64,000 nucleotides of DNA from Hominenteromicrobium mulieris. GTDB taxonomy: Bacteria; Bacillota; Clostridia; Oscillospirales; Acutalibacteraceae. A program made the translations under genes and the position numbers. The notes under the pieces are model-generated. The model did not search any database. It saw nothing but the letters and a program-made list of their open reading frames with translations, and was not told where the DNA came from. The DNA lies in NCBI GenBank assembly GCA_021029595.1, contig JAJJOY010000007.1:62001-126000 (forward strand), in the 5' to 3' direction. Positions 51,709 to 60,810 of the stretch are shown in pieces. Each line of letters starts with the position of its first letter. Position 1 is the stretch's first letter.

Positions 51709-51824
51709 TATTTTCCTGTGTTTTGTCCCTCGCTCTTTCATTTTTACTTTACGGTGCCTTTGGTAACTTCATTATACTGAATACAAAACGAAAAGACAAA
51801 TGTGTGGATTTAAGAAACAGAAAA

Positions 51825-51857
51825 AGGCTCTGACCTTTTACAGTCAAAGCCTCATCT
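51825..51857 (-). terminator. Terminator of the small membrane-protein operon
   Basis: Minus strand AGGCTTTGAC / GTCAGAGCCT stem followed by five Ts. Confidence 0.72.
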
Positions 51858-51934
51858 GCCACTGCAATGCCTTAGTTTTATTAAGTTTTATCATACTGCC
51901 TTATCAAACCTCAGCATTTCCTGCAGCGTTTTTA

Positions 51935-52411
51935 TTATGGCTCTTTCCTGCGGTTTTGAATGCGGCGTATGAGCAGCGCCGAGCCGCCGACGGCGAGCAC
52001 GCCCCAGCCAAAGAGGAGCGATGCACGGACAATCCATTTCCCGGTTGCGTTCTTTTGCTTCTCGCCATGAATGTGAAGCTTTGCGTTTCCGCCTTCCCCG
52101 CACTGCACGGTAAATGTCATGCTCTCTTCGGCGGTAAGCGTACCGATATAAATCTCGGCAAACCCGAGTGCAGCACTGTCCCCCGAGAAAAGCATCACAC
52201 TTTGCCCATTTTGCACACGCAGAAGCTTTACTTCACCTTGGCTTTCTTCTGCCGTGAGATATAACTCAAGCGGCACGGTACATTCGTTTTTGAATACAAG
52301 ACTGAGGGGCACGCCGCTTTCGGCTATGACAGTCTTTTCTAAACGGTCTCCGCTGAAAAACACCGGCAGCAAAAACGCCGTGATGAACGCCAGGACCCGA
52401 ACCGAAAACAT
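51935..52411 (-). CDS. Exported membrane-anchored protein of unknown function
   Basis: 158 residues. N-terminal signal or anchor (MFSVRVLAFITAFLLPVFFSG), a beta-rich middle (SLVFKNECTVPLELYLTAEES) and a C-terminal helix (ASLLFGWGVLAVGGSALLIRR) with a basic cytoplasmic tail. ATG 52411 has GGAGGGG 5 bases upstream; a GTG at 52417 is too close. No family recognised. Second gene after the small gene at 52442-52621. Confidence 0.7.
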   Translation of the reverse strand: MFSVRVLAFITAFLLPVFFSGDRLEKTVIAESGVPLSLVFKNECTVPLELYLTAEESQGEVKLLRVQNGQSVMLFSGDSAALGFAEIYIGTLTAEESMTFTVQCGEGGNAKLHIHGEKQKNATGKWIVRASLLFGWGVLAVGGSALLIRRIQNRRKEP

Positions 52412-52441
52412 GCGCACCCCTCCTCGGCCGCCGGGCGCGCA

Positions 52442-52621
52442 TCACCATACGCGCCGCCTGTAAGAGGGCACCGACGGGCCTTTTTCTTCATGTATATGCG
52501 TGTGCGCCGGCGTTATATACGCACGGTACCGCATGACGATCTCCGCATGCCTGCCGAACAGCTTTTCCAAAAGCGTCAGGACGGTCTTTTTCTCTTCGCG
52601 ATAGTGCTTTCCGTGTTTCAT
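52442..52621 (-). CDS. Small basic protein of unknown function
   Basis: 59 residues (KHGKHYREEKKTVLTLLEKLFG..., HEEKGPSVPSYRRRVW). ATG 52621 has AGGAAA upstream, and the stop is 30 bases before the next gene, which is preceded by its own strong RBS. Histidine- and arginine-rich; one amphipathic helix. Coding is likely by context and codon pattern, but not proven. Confidence 0.55.
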   Translation of the reverse strand: MKHGKHYREEKKTVLTLLEKLFGRHAEIVMRYRAYITPAHTHIHEEKGPSVPSYRRRVW

Positions 52622-52716
52622 CGTTTTCCTATGCCCTTTCCGTAAATTTTGTGATCTCTACGGATAAAATACCACGACACAGCGAAATATTTTGTCATTC
52701 CCATCATGCGGAAATC

Positions 52717-52745
52717 TTGAACTTTCCACGCATTTGTGGTAAAAT
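52717..52745 (+). promoter_or_regulatory. prfC promoter
   Basis: TTGAAC (52717-52722), 17-base spacer, TAAAAT (52740-52745), 43 bases before the TTG start. Confidence 0.75.
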
Positions 52746-52788
52746 AAATCGGTTATTTTGAATTTGTGAAGAAACAGAGGTTATCATC

Positions 52789-54378
52789 TTGGCCGATTTT
52801 AGAAATGAGATTGAAAAACGGCGCACGTTCGCGATTATTTCGCACCCGGACGCCGGTAAAACGACACTGACGGAAAAGTTCCTTCTGTACGGCGGCGCCA
52901 TTCAGCTGGCCGGTGCGGTCAAGGGCAAAAAGAATGCGCGCCACGCCGTTTCCGACTGGATGGAAATTGAAAAGCAGCGTGGTATCTCCGTCACCTCTTC
53001 TGTTATGCAGTTCCAGTATGAGGGCTACTGCATCAATATTTTGGACACCCCGGGCCACCAGGACTTCTCTGAAGACACGTACCGCACGCTGATGGCGGCA
53101 GACTCCGCCGTGATGGTCATTGACGCTTCAAAGGGCGTTGAGGCACAGACGAGAAAGCTTTTTAAGGTCTGCGTCATGCGCGATATTCCGATTTTCACGT
53201 TCATCAACAAGATGGACCGCGACGCGCAGAGCCCGTATGATCTTTTGGACGAGATCGAAAAAGAGCTCGGCATCGGCACCTACCCGATGAACTGGCCGAT
53301 TGGCTCCGGTGTGGACTTCAAGGGCGTTTACGACCGCGAAAAGTCCGAAATTCTCGCGTTTGAAGGAGACAAAGAGCTGCGCGGTCAACACGAAGTCAAA
53401 GCGCACGAGATCGATCTGAACGACGCGGCACTTGAGACCATTCTCGGCGAAAGCCTGTGCCAGACGCTGCGCGATGACGTAGAGCTTCTGGACGGCGCGG
53501 GCTATGAATTTGACCTTGAAAAAGTGCGTCATGGCAAGCTCTCCCCCGTGTTCTTCGGCTCCGCTTTGACAAACTTCGGCGTGGAGCCGTTTCTCGAGAG
53601 CTTTCTGCGTATGACGACCTCCCCGCTGCCGCGCCAAACCTCGGAGGGTGTGGTTGACCCGTTCAGCAAGGATTTTTCTGCGTTCGTCTTCAAAATTCAG
53701 GCGAACATGAACAAGGCGCACCGCGACCGCATTGCATTCATGCGCATTTGCAGCGGCAAGTTTGAAAAAGGCATGGAGGTCACCCATGTGCAGGGCGGTC
53801 GCAAGATCAAGCTTTCGCAGCCGCAGCAGATGATGGCGCAGAGCCGCGAAATCATTGACGAGGCGTATGCGGGCGACATCATCGGTGTGTTCGACCCGGG
53901 CATCTTCTCCATCGGCGACACGATCTGCACGGGTAAAAAAGTGCAATTTGAAGGCATTCCAACGTTCGCGCCGGAGTTTTTCTGCCGCGTGCAGCAAAAG
54001 GACACGATGAAGCGCAAGCAGTTCGTCAAGGGCACTACACAGATTGCACAGGAAGGCGCCATTCAGATCTTCCAGGAGATCGCCTCCGGCATGGAGGAAG
54101 TCATTGTCGGCGTTGTGGGTACACTGCAGTTTGACGTATTCAAGTACCGCATGGAAAACGAGTACAACGTTGAAATTCGCATGGAAACGCTGCCGTACTC
54201 ACTCATCCGATGGATCGACACGCCGGACGTGGACCTCAAAAAGCTGAACCTCACGTCCGACACAAAAAAGGTGCAGGACATTCGCGGACGTTACCTTTTG
54301 CTTTTCTCAAATGAGTGGAGCATCCGCTGGGCGCTGGAGCACAACGAAGGCCTGGAGCTTTCCGAGTTCAGCCGCTAA
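52789..54378 (+). CDS. prfC: Peptide chain release factor 3
   Basis: 529 residues, TTG start with AGAGG upstream. GTPase motifs: G1 HPDAGKTT (19-26), DTPGH, NKMD. The RF3-specific region RGISVTSSVMQF and the C-terminal EWSIRWALEHNEGLELSEFS fit full-length RF3, which recycles RF1/RF2 from terminating ribosomes. Single-gene unit. Confidence 0.96.
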   Translation: MADFRNEIEKRRTFAIISHPDAGKTTLTEKFLLYGGAIQLAGAVKGKKNARHAVSDWMEIEKQRGISVTSSVMQFQYEGYCINILDTPGHQDFSEDTYRTLMAADSAVMVIDASKGVEAQTRKLFKVCVMRDIPIFTFINKMDRDAQSPYDLLDEIEKELGIGTYPMNWPIGSGVDFKGVYDREKSEILAFEGDKELRGQHEVKAHEIDLNDAALETILGESLCQTLRDDVELLDGAGYEFDLEKVRHGKLSPVFFGSALTNFGVEPFLESFLRMTTSPLPRQTSEGVVDPFSKDFSAFVFKIQANMNKAHRDRIAFMRICSGKFEKGMEVTHVQGGRKIKLSQPQQMMAQSREIIDEAYAGDIIGVFDPGIFSIGDTICTGKKVQFEGIPTFAPEFFCRVQQKDTMKRKQFVKGTTQIAQEGAIQIFQEIASGMEEVIVGVVGTLQFDVFKYRMENEYNVEIRMETLPYSLIRWIDTPDVDLKKLNLTSDTKKVQDIRGRYLLLFSNEWSIRWALEHNEGLELSEFSR

Positions 54379-54390
54379 ATTTTATAAAAA

Positions 54391-54434
54391 GCAACGCTCT
54401 GTATGGCTTTTGTGCCGTACAGAGCGTTGTTGTT
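54391..54434. terminator. Bidirectional terminator prfC/araC
   Basis: CAACGCTCTGTA / TACAGAGCGTTG stem between convergent genes. Confidence 0.85.
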
Positions 54435-55263
54435 ATGTATTGCTGCTTGATTTTTGCTTGTGGCTGTCCGCGACGAACTCTTTCGGCGTCATGCCGGTGC
54501 AGCGCTTAAAGCGTCCGCAGAACGAGGCGGAATCCGAAAATCCGCAGGAAAGCGCCGTTTCACTGACAGTATATGTACCCGCCAGCAGCATTTTTTTCGC
54601 CGCATTGATGCGCACCTGCATCAAATATTGCTTCGGCGACATGCTTTCGGAAGCAGAGAAAATGCGGTAGAGATACGTGCGGTCTATGCCGATATGCCGC
54701 GCGAGGTCGCTGATCTGAATGGGATAGCCGTAGTTGCTTTTGATGTAGCCGATGGCCTTATTCACATACTCATGCTCGCGGGTGTACGCGCCGCCGTGTG
54801 CGGATTCCTCCAAAACGGACATCGCGCCGTAAAAGCCGCTCATCACTTTAAACAAGCTGCCTTTGTTGAATTCGTCAATCATCTCGTGCATGTAGCGGAT
54901 GAACTCGTCGCCGTTTTCAAGCTTTGTTGTGTATTGGCTGACAAGGCCCGTGCGGCGCAGGATCTCCAGTACATCAAAGCCGTCGAATGCGACCCACATG
55001 TACTCCCACGGGTCTTCGCGATCGGCAATGTAATATGTGCGCTCACCCGGGCGGATGAGGAAGCACTCGTTTGCGTGCAGCGTGTAGGTTTCTTCTCCGA
55101 CGGTATACGTACCCTTGCCGGAGATGACGTAGTGCAGCAAATACTGATTGCGCACGGCCGGACCCCAGAAATGCCCGCCCTCACATTTTTCGTAACCGCA
55201 GTAATACACGGTAACAGAGCCGCCGTTATTCAAATTTTCCGCTCTATGCTTTATGGTGTTCAT
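54433..55263 (-). CDS. AraC family transcriptional regulator
   Basis: 276 residues. N-terminal cupin sensor (LLHYVISGKGTYTVGEETYTLHANECFLIRPGERTYY) and C-terminal double HTH (ISDLARHIGIDRTYLYRIFSASESMSPKQYL; ETALSCGFSDSASFCGRFKRCTGMTPKEF). Divergent from the alpha-galactosidase gene, so probably its activator in response to an alpha-galactoside or galactose. Confidence 0.93.
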   Translation of the reverse strand: MNTIKHRAENLNNGGSVTVYYCGYEKCEGGHFWGPAVRNQYLLHYVISGKGTYTVGEETYTLHANECFLIRPGERTYYIADREDPWEYMWVAFDGFDVLEILRRTGLVSQYTTKLENGDEFIRYMHEMIDEFNKGSLFKVMSGFYGAMSVLEESAHGGAYTREHEYVNKAIGYIKSNYGYPIQISDLARHIGIDRTYLYRIFSASESMSPKQYLMQVRINAAKKMLLAGTYTVSETALSCGFSDSASFCGRFKRCTGMTPKEFVADSHKQKSSSNT

Positions 55264-55293
55264 ACCCGTCCCTACCTTTGTAATTCCCTATTC

Positions 55294-55322
55294 AGTATAG
55301 CACACTTAAACACAAAATACAA
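55294..55322 (-). promoter_or_regulatory. araC-type gene promoter
   Basis: Minus strand TTGTAT (55317-55322), 17-base spacer, TATACT (55294-55299), with an extended TGC. Confidence 0.7.
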
Positions 55323-55375
55323 CAAAATCACAACGAAAAGAAACAAAAAATATAGAATCTGCACACTATGCACCG

Positions 55376-55381
55376 TATAAT
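55376..55381 (+). promoter_or_regulatory. -10 of the alpha-galactosidase promoter
   Basis: TATAAT with no recognisable -35 at the right distance, as expected of an activator-dependent promoter driven by the divergent AraC protein. Confidence 0.6.
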
Positions 55382-55419
55382 GAATACAAGAATCGTTTTT
55401 ATGGAAGGAGTTACAGATT

Positions 55420-56742
55420 ATGCCAAAAATTACATTCATGGGCGCGGGCAGCACCGTTTTTGCACGCAATGTGCTCGGCGACTGCATGTGCACGCCCTCT
55501 CTGTGTGAGAGCGAGATCGCTCTCTATGATATCGATGCCGAGCGTTTGGAAGAGTCTTACATCATTCTCAGCGCTATCAACAAGAATACGAACGGCGGCA
55601 AGGCGACACTGAAGACCTATTGCGGCGTTGAGAACCGCAAAGAAGCGCTGCGCGGTGCGGACTTCGTCGTAAACGCCATTCAAGTCGGCTTCTACGACCC
55701 GTGCACAATCATCGATTTCGAGGTGCCGAAGAAGTACGGTCTGCGCCAGACGATTGCCGATACGATGGGCATTGGCGGCATCATGCGTGCACTGCGCACC
55801 ATTCCTGTTTTGGAAGATTTTGCCCGCGACATGGAAGAAGTTTGCCCGAACGCATGGTTCCTCAATTACACAAACCCGATGGCAATGCTTTCCGGCTACA
55901 TGCAGCGCTATACGAACGTAAAGACCGTCGGTCTCTGCCACAGCGTGCAGGTCTGCTCTAAGGAGCTCCTAAAGGCCCTTGGCATGGAAGATAAGGTTGA
56001 AGGCCGCCGCGAGCTCATCGCCGGCATCAACCACATGGGCTGGCTTTTGAAGATTGAAGACAAGGACGGCAACGACCTCTACCCCGAGATTAAGCGCCGC
56101 GCCGCAGAAAAGAATGCGACCGAAAAGCACAAAGATATGGTGCGCTATGAGTACATTCGCCGCCTCGGCTACTACTGCACCGAATCCAGCGAGCACAACG
56201 CGGAATACAATCCGCTCTTCATCAAGTCCCGTTACCCGGAGCTCATTGAACAGTTCAACATTCCGCTGGACGAATACCCGCGCCGCTGCATCAACCAGAT
56301 CAAGGGCTGGAAGGAAGAAAAAGAAAGCATTTTGAAGGACGGCAAAGTGGAGCACACCCGTTCCAGCGAATATGCCTCCTACATTATGGAAGCTATGGTC
56401 ACCGGCAACCCGTATAAGATCGGCGGCAACGTACTGAACACCGGCCTTATCGATAACCTGCCCGCCGATGCGTGCGTTGAGGTACCGTGCCTTGTGGACA
56501 AGATGGGCGTAAATCCGTGCCACGTTGGCCGCCTGCCGGTACAGCTTGCCGCAATGAACATGACGAACATCAACGCACAGCTGATGACAATCGAAGCGGC
56601 CCGCACCAGAAAGCGCGAGGATATCTACCGCGCCGCTATGCTGGATCCGCACACCGCAGCCGAGCTTTCCATCGACGACATCGTGAAGATGTGCGACGAC
56701 CTCATCGAGGCACACGGCGATTACATGGCGATGTACAAATAA
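55420..56742 (+). CDS. melA: Alpha-galactosidase, glycoside hydrolase family 4
   Basis: 440 residues. NAD-binding GAGSTVFARNV near the start, NPMAMLSGYMQRY, the metal-ligand CHSVQ at about 173-177, and AGINHMGWLL typical of GH4 alpha-galactosidases. These use NAD and Mn in a redox-assisted hydrolysis of melibiose or raffinose-type sugars, in the cytoplasm. GGAGT is upstream of the ATG. Substrate class is the best match of the motif set; other GH4 members differ at CHSVQ. Confidence 0.9.
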   Translation: MPKITFMGAGSTVFARNVLGDCMCTPSLCESEIALYDIDAERLEESYIILSAINKNTNGGKATLKTYCGVENRKEALRGADFVVNAIQVGFYDPCTIIDFEVPKKYGLRQTIADTMGIGGIMRALRTIPVLEDFARDMEEVCPNAWFLNYTNPMAMLSGYMQRYTNVKTVGLCHSVQVCSKELLKALGMEDKVEGRRELIAGINHMGWLLKIEDKDGNDLYPEIKRRAAEKNATEKHKDMVRYEYIRRLGYYCTESSEHNAEYNPLFIKSRYPELIEQFNIPLDEYPRRCINQIKGWKEEKESILKDGKVEHTRSSEYASYIMEAMVTGNPYKIGGNVLNTGLIDNLPADACVEVPCLVDKMGVNPCHVGRLPVQLAAMNMTNINAQLMTIEAARTRKREDIYRAAMLDPHTAAELSIDDIVKMCDDLIEAHGDYMAMYK

Positions 56743-56770
56743 CTCAACGTTTTCCTCCATTGATACTTCT

Positions 56771-56825
56771 ATAGAAAGCAATACACCCGCAGGAACGAAC
56801 CGCCTGCGGGTGTATTGCTTTCTAT
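56771..56825. terminator. Bidirectional terminator
   Basis: A 23-bp perfect stem from ATAGAAAGCAATACACC to its complement between convergent genes. Confidence 0.93.
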
Positions 56826-56831
56826 CCAATT

Positions 56832-58451
56832 TTACTCGCCGTCTTCCCCGCTGCTTTCCGCGCTGACGAGGATGCCCACAACGGCGCCGTACGCGAGCGC
56901 ATCGCCGGGGCTGTCGGACTGATAACCGATGACGCGGCCGATCTTTGTATCTTCGCTGTACTGCGCCACCTGCACCGGCTCAAAGCCCAGCGCTTTCAGC
57001 TTTGTCATGGCTTCGTCAGCCATCATATCGGAAATATCCGGCAGCGGACGCAGCTGAGGGCCTTTGCATACAGCAATCTTTACCGTGCTGCCGGCCTCAA
57101 TAATCTCACCCGCGAGCGGATATTGCCTGGTGATTTGCCCCTCCGGCAATGTATCGCTGAATGTTTCCTCACAAATTTCAAGCTCGAATTTATATTTTTT
57201 GTCCTTTTCTGTTAAGGAGAGCAGCTTGTCGTAATCCATACCGACAAGGTTCGGCACCTCAAGTGTTTGCTTTTCTTCGACAGCGCCCGGACCTTTGATG
57301 GACGCAACGATGCTTTGCGGCGAGAATGGGCTGTCTTTGAACCACACGCTCGTCACGGCAAAGATGACGACGAGTGTAAACACGAATGACGCGACAAGCC
57401 ACAGAAAAGTAGGCACGCGACGCTTGCTCGGCGTGCGGCCGGAACCGCTCGGCAGCGAGCGCACCGTTTCGGTCTCGACGAATTTTTCCACAACGGTCGG
57501 CTCAGCGGCAAGCTCTGCGGAAAAGCGCGAGAAACTTGACGTGCGGCGAGAGGGATCAACCTGCAGGCCGTTTGCAATAGCCGGAATAACCTGCTCCGGC
57601 AGCTGCTTTAGGATATTTTTGGAGATCATCAGGCGCGGGTCCTGCTTGCGCTTCGGCGCTTCCATGGGTGCGGCGCCCGCGAGCGCAAACAACAACGATG
57701 CGCACAGGCCGTAAACGTCCGTGACCTCATCACAGATTTTCGTTTTGGAGTACTGCTCCAGCGCCCAGCAGCCGGGGAAAATATCCTCAATGAGGTCGGT
57801 GCCGGCACGGCGCACAGACTGTATGTCAAAGCCCGTAACGATCATTTTATCGTCTTTTGTGATGCGCAGCGTGTTCGGCGAGATACCGAGATGCTCGACA
57901 TTCTGTGCATGAATGGCGCCGAGCGTGTGAATGACCGGGTAAAAGAACTGTTCGCACTGCGCCCAGCTTAGAACGCCGTGCTCCTCCACGTACTGTCGCA
58001 GGGAAACGGACTCTGTGAACGAGAACACGATGTACTGCGTGTTGTTCTGCGAAAACGTATCGATGGCGTGCTGAATGTGTTTTGTATCGGAAACACGCAG
58101 GAGCTTCTGCGCATAGCGCTCGAACTCGCTTAAATAGTCGCTGAACTTGAGTTCTGCCCCGCTGACCGGCAGTACGGACGCGCCGGTCTCGCCGCGCACA
58201 GCGATGGTATGTGGATAAAACTCACGCACCTCTACCTTCTGCGCCGTTTTGGCTTCCAACGCGGCGTATGTAATGCCCGCGCCGTTGACGTGCACGGCCT
58301 GTCCCACAAGGTATTTTTCGCCGAGCAATGTGCCGTACGGCAGCGCGTTTTTCACCTGATCGCCGTTGTGCCAGCCGCAGTGCGGACAGGTATTGCTGCT
58401 GTCCTCCATTGCTTCAAAGCATCTCATGCAATATAATTTGTTCTCTCCCAT
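56832..58451 (-). CDS. Ser/Thr kinase-like PASTA protein, predicted pseudokinase
   Basis: 539 residues. N-terminal zinc ribbon C8-x2-C11...C22-x2-C25. A kinase-fold region (about 35-310) follows, then a membrane helix near 355-378 and two extracellular PASTA domains (EVPNLVGMDYDKLLSL; LPDISDMMADEAMTKLKALGF). The catalytic-loop HRD is HLG here (EHLGISPNTLRI), the DFG position reads GFD, and the ATP-binding Lys seems to be Arg (VEVREF). It probably binds muropeptides or partners without phosphorylating. Resembles PrkC/PknB in outline but sits alone, not in the usual division or phosphatase operon. Confidence 0.85.
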   Translation of the reverse strand: MGENKLYCMRCFEAMEDSSNTCPHCGWHNGDQVKNALPYGTLLGEKYLVGQAVHVNGAGITYAALEAKTAQKVEVREFYPHTIAVRGETGASVLPVSGAELKFSDYLSEFERYAQKLLRVSDTKHIQHAIDTFSQNNTQYIVFSFTESVSLRQYVEEHGVLSWAQCEQFFYPVIHTLGAIHAQNVEHLGISPNTLRITKDDKMIVTGFDIQSVRRAGTDLIEDIFPGCWALEQYSKTKICDEVTDVYGLCASLLFALAGAAPMEAPKRKQDPRLMISKNILKQLPEQVIPAIANGLQVDPSRRTSSFSRFSAELAAEPTVVEKFVETETVRSLPSGSGRTPSKRRVPTFLWLVASFVFTLVVIFAVTSVWFKDSPFSPQSIVASIKGPGAVEEKQTLEVPNLVGMDYDKLLSLTEKDKKYKFELEICEETFSDTLPEGQITRQYPLAGEIIEAGSTVKIAVCKGPQLRPLPDISDMMADEAMTKLKALGFEPVQVAQYSEDTKIGRVIGYQSDSPGDALAYGAVVGILVSAESSGEDGE

Positions 58452-58534
58452 GCGCTCAGCTTCCTCTCGATCTCCGCTTCGGAATGCGGTGCATTTTTAT
58501 ACAACATCCCCGAAAAATTCTTTTCACTGAACAC

Positions 58535-58543
58535 AGTATACCA
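58535..58543 (-). promoter_or_regulatory. Extended -10 of the pseudokinase gene
   Basis: Minus strand TGGTATACT, about 85 bases before the start codon. The 58452-58673 gap holds nothing else that I can support. Confidence 0.5.
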
Positions 58544-58673
58544 CATTTTGCCTGTGCTTTCAAGGTGTGTACGCACCCGAAAGCGCGAAGAAACTGTCGG
58601 AAAGCTGCAAGGGCCGCAATTTTAATAAAGTTGTAAGGAAAATTTTGCTTTTCTTTTCCGGCATATATTCGGG

Positions 58674-58708
58674 CAAAAAAAGAACGCTCCAGTCATAGGA
58701 GCGTTCTC
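58674..58708 (-). terminator. Terminator of the aldolase gene
   Basis: Minus strand AGAACGCTCC / GGAGCGTTCT stem followed by seven Ts. Confidence 0.9.
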
Positions 58709-58730
58709 TGTAATTCGATTTAAGCTGAAA

Positions 58731-59594
58731 TTAAGCCTTGTCGATGGAACCGAAGAGCTCCATCTTTTCCTTAACGGTAGCCTTAATCGCCTCAAAGCCC
58801 GGAGCGAGGAGCTTTCTCGGGTCGAAGCCCTTGCCCTCGAGATCCTTGCCTGCTTCGATGTACTTTCTCGTAGCATCTGCGAAGGAGAGCTGGCACTCGG
58901 TGTTAACGTTGATTTTGGAAACGCCAAGGGAGATTGCTTCCTTGATCATGTCGGCCGGGATGCCCGTACCGCCATGGAGAACGAGCGGCATGGTGCCGGT
59001 GAGCTTCTGAATCTCAGCGAGAACGTCGAAGTTCAGGCCCTTCCAGTTTGCCGGGTACTTGCCGTGGATGTTGCCGATGCCTGCTGCGAGCATGTCGACG
59101 CCGAGGTCAGCAATCATTTTGCATTCCTTCGGGTCTGCAACTTCGCCGCCGCCGATAACGCCGTCTTCCTCGCCGCCGATTGCGCCGACCTCAGCCTCAA
59201 CGGAGATGCCCTTTGCATGAGCGATGCCGATGAGCTCGGTGGTCTTTGCGATGTTCTCTTCGATCGGATAGTGGGAACCGTCGAACATGATGGAAGAGAA
59301 GCCTGCTTCGATGCAAGCCTTAGCGCCTTCGTAGGAGCCGTGGTCGAGGTGCAGAGCAACCGGAACCGTGATCTTCAGGGTCTCCAGCATGCCGTTTACC
59401 ATGCCAACTACGGTGTTGTAGCCGCACATGTACTTGCCTGCGCCCTCGGAAACACCGAGGATGACCGGAGAGTTGTTCTCCTGAGCTGTGAGCAGGATAG
59501 CCTTTGTCCATTCGAGGTTATTGATGTTGAACTGACCGACAGCGTATTTGCCTGCCTTAGCCTTGTCCAGCATTTCCTTTGCAGATACTAACAT
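58731..59594 (-). CDS. fba: Class II fructose-1,6-bisphosphate aldolase
   Basis: 287 residues. Zinc-enzyme motifs: ALHLDHG with the metal His, GSHYPIEEN, EAEVGAIGG, GIGNIHGKYP and LHGGTGI. Catalyses the reversible split of fructose bisphosphate into two triose phosphates in glycolysis. ATG 59594 follows GGAGG; the longer upstream frame covers the promoter. Single gene under a palindrome-containing promoter. Confidence 0.95.
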   Translation of the reverse strand: MLVSAKEMLDKAKAGKYAVGQFNINNLEWTKAILLTAQENNSPVILGVSEGAGKYMCGYNTVVGMVNGMLETLKITVPVALHLDHGSYEGAKACIEAGFSSIMFDGSHYPIEENIAKTTELIGIAHAKGISVEAEVGAIGGEEDGVIGGGEVADPKECKMIADLGVDMLAAGIGNIHGKYPANWKGLNFDVLAEIQKLTGTMPLVLHGGTGIPADMIKEAISLGVSKINVNTECQLSFADATRKYIEAGKDLEGKGFDPRKLLAPGFEAIKATVKEKMELFGSIDKA

Positions 59595-59635
59595 AAATTC
59601 AGCCTCCATGATCCATGAAAGGATTTTTATTTCTT

Positions 59636-59669
59636 TGTATATTATAGAATATACAGCGCAAAAAATCAA
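59636..59669 (-). promoter_or_regulatory. fba promoter with overlapping palindrome
   Basis: Minus strand TTGATT (59664-59669), 17-base spacer, TATAAT (59641-59646). The -10 lies inside the palindrome TGTATATT-N4-AATATACA (59636-59655). Confidence 0.78.
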
Positions 59670-59707
59670 CCCTATTTGAAAATATCGGGCTGTTTCGCGT
59701 TATTTTA

Positions 59708-59753
59708 CAAAAAAAGTAAGACCTTTTCGCGATTTCTTACGACAAGGTCTTAC
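59708..59753 (-). terminator. Terminator of the sugar ABC operon
   Basis: GTAAGACCTT / AAGGTCTTAC stem followed by seven Ts on the minus strand. Confidence 0.9.
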
Positions 59754-59769
59754 AAAATACCGTTTATAT

Positions 59770-60810
59770 TCAGTTATCGGAAGACTTGCGCTGGAGCAGG
59801 ACGGCGGCGATGATGATCGCGCCCTTGAAGGCTTCGCGCAGGAACGGCGGAACGCCGAGGAGATTGAGGAGGTTGTTCATAACGGCGATGATGAGCATAC
59901 CGAATACAGTACCCACAACGGAGCCCTTGCCGCCGGACATGCTGGTGCCGCCGACGATGACCGCCGCGATGGAATCGAGCTCATAACCGCTGCCGGCGTT
60001 TGCCGGGTCCATAGCGCCGATGCGGGAGACTTGCAATACGGCCGCGATAGCGACAACCGCGCCCATCAGCGCATATACGCCGAGCTTTACACGATTGACG
60101 TTGATGCCGGAAAGACGGGACGTCTTCTCGTTGGAGCCGACCGCGAACACGTGGCGGCCGAACACGGTCTTCTTAGAGACGATGTACAGCACGAGCGCGA
60201 TGAGGAGCCAATAGAGGATCGGCATAAACATCTGGCCGCCGACCTTCACACGGGCAATCTGCTGGAAACCCGTCGGAACCTTCGGCGAACTGGACTGCAT
60301 GAACTGCTGCGTCACGCTGCGCAGGATCTTCATGGCACCGAGCGTTGCGATGAACGGCGGAATCTTGCCCGCAGTGACCATGAGGCCGTTGAGGCCGCCG
60401 AAAATGATGCCGGCCGCGATGGAGATCAGAATGGCAACTATGTACGCAGGTGCGCCGGTAAGGCCGATCGCGCCGAGCCAACCGCCGTTTGCGGCGTCGA
60501 TAAGCGTCATGGTAATGGCGCCGACCGCGACGAGCGTGGAGCCGACGGCAAGATCAATGCCGCCGGAGATGATGACGAACGTCATGCCGAGCGCGATGAT
60601 ACCAACGCTGGAGTTGTTACGGAGAATGTTCATCCAGTTGTTAATCCATGCGCCGAACCATTCGCCGAAGCTTGCATAGTTGAAGCCGAGCGCGAGCGTC
60701 TGCAGAATGACCATGACGATCAGTGCAATGCCTGTGGAAAACAGCGCATTATTCTTCCAATTATCGCGGAACCATGCGCCAAAGCCCTTTTTGTTTGTTT
60801 TTTCGTTCAT
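59770..60810 (-). CDS. Sugar ABC transporter permease (RbsC/MglC type)
   Basis: 346 residues, eight to ten membrane helices. GMTFVIISGGIDLAVGS and GGTSMSGGKGSVVGTVFG are signatures of the ribose/galactose permease family (BPD_transp_2). Forms the membrane pore of the importer encoded with the two upstream genes; its ATG overlaps the ATPase stop by one base (TAATG). Confidence 0.93.
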   Translation of the reverse strand: MNEKTNKKGFGAWFRDNWKNNALFSTGIALIVMVILQTLALGFNYASFGEWFGAWINNWMNILRNNSSVGIIALGMTFVIISGGIDLAVGSTLVAVGAITMTLIDAANGGWLGAIGLTGAPAYIVAILISIAAGIIFGGLNGLMVTAGKIPPFIATLGAMKILRSVTQQFMQSSSPKVPTGFQQIARVKVGGQMFMPILYWLLIALVLYIVSKKTVFGRHVFAVGSNEKTSRLSGINVNRVKLGVYALMGAVVAIAAVLQVSRIGAMDPANAGSGYELDSIAAVIVGGTSMSGGKGSVVGTVFGMLIIAVMNNLLNLLGVPPFLREAFKGAIIIAAVLLQRKSSDN

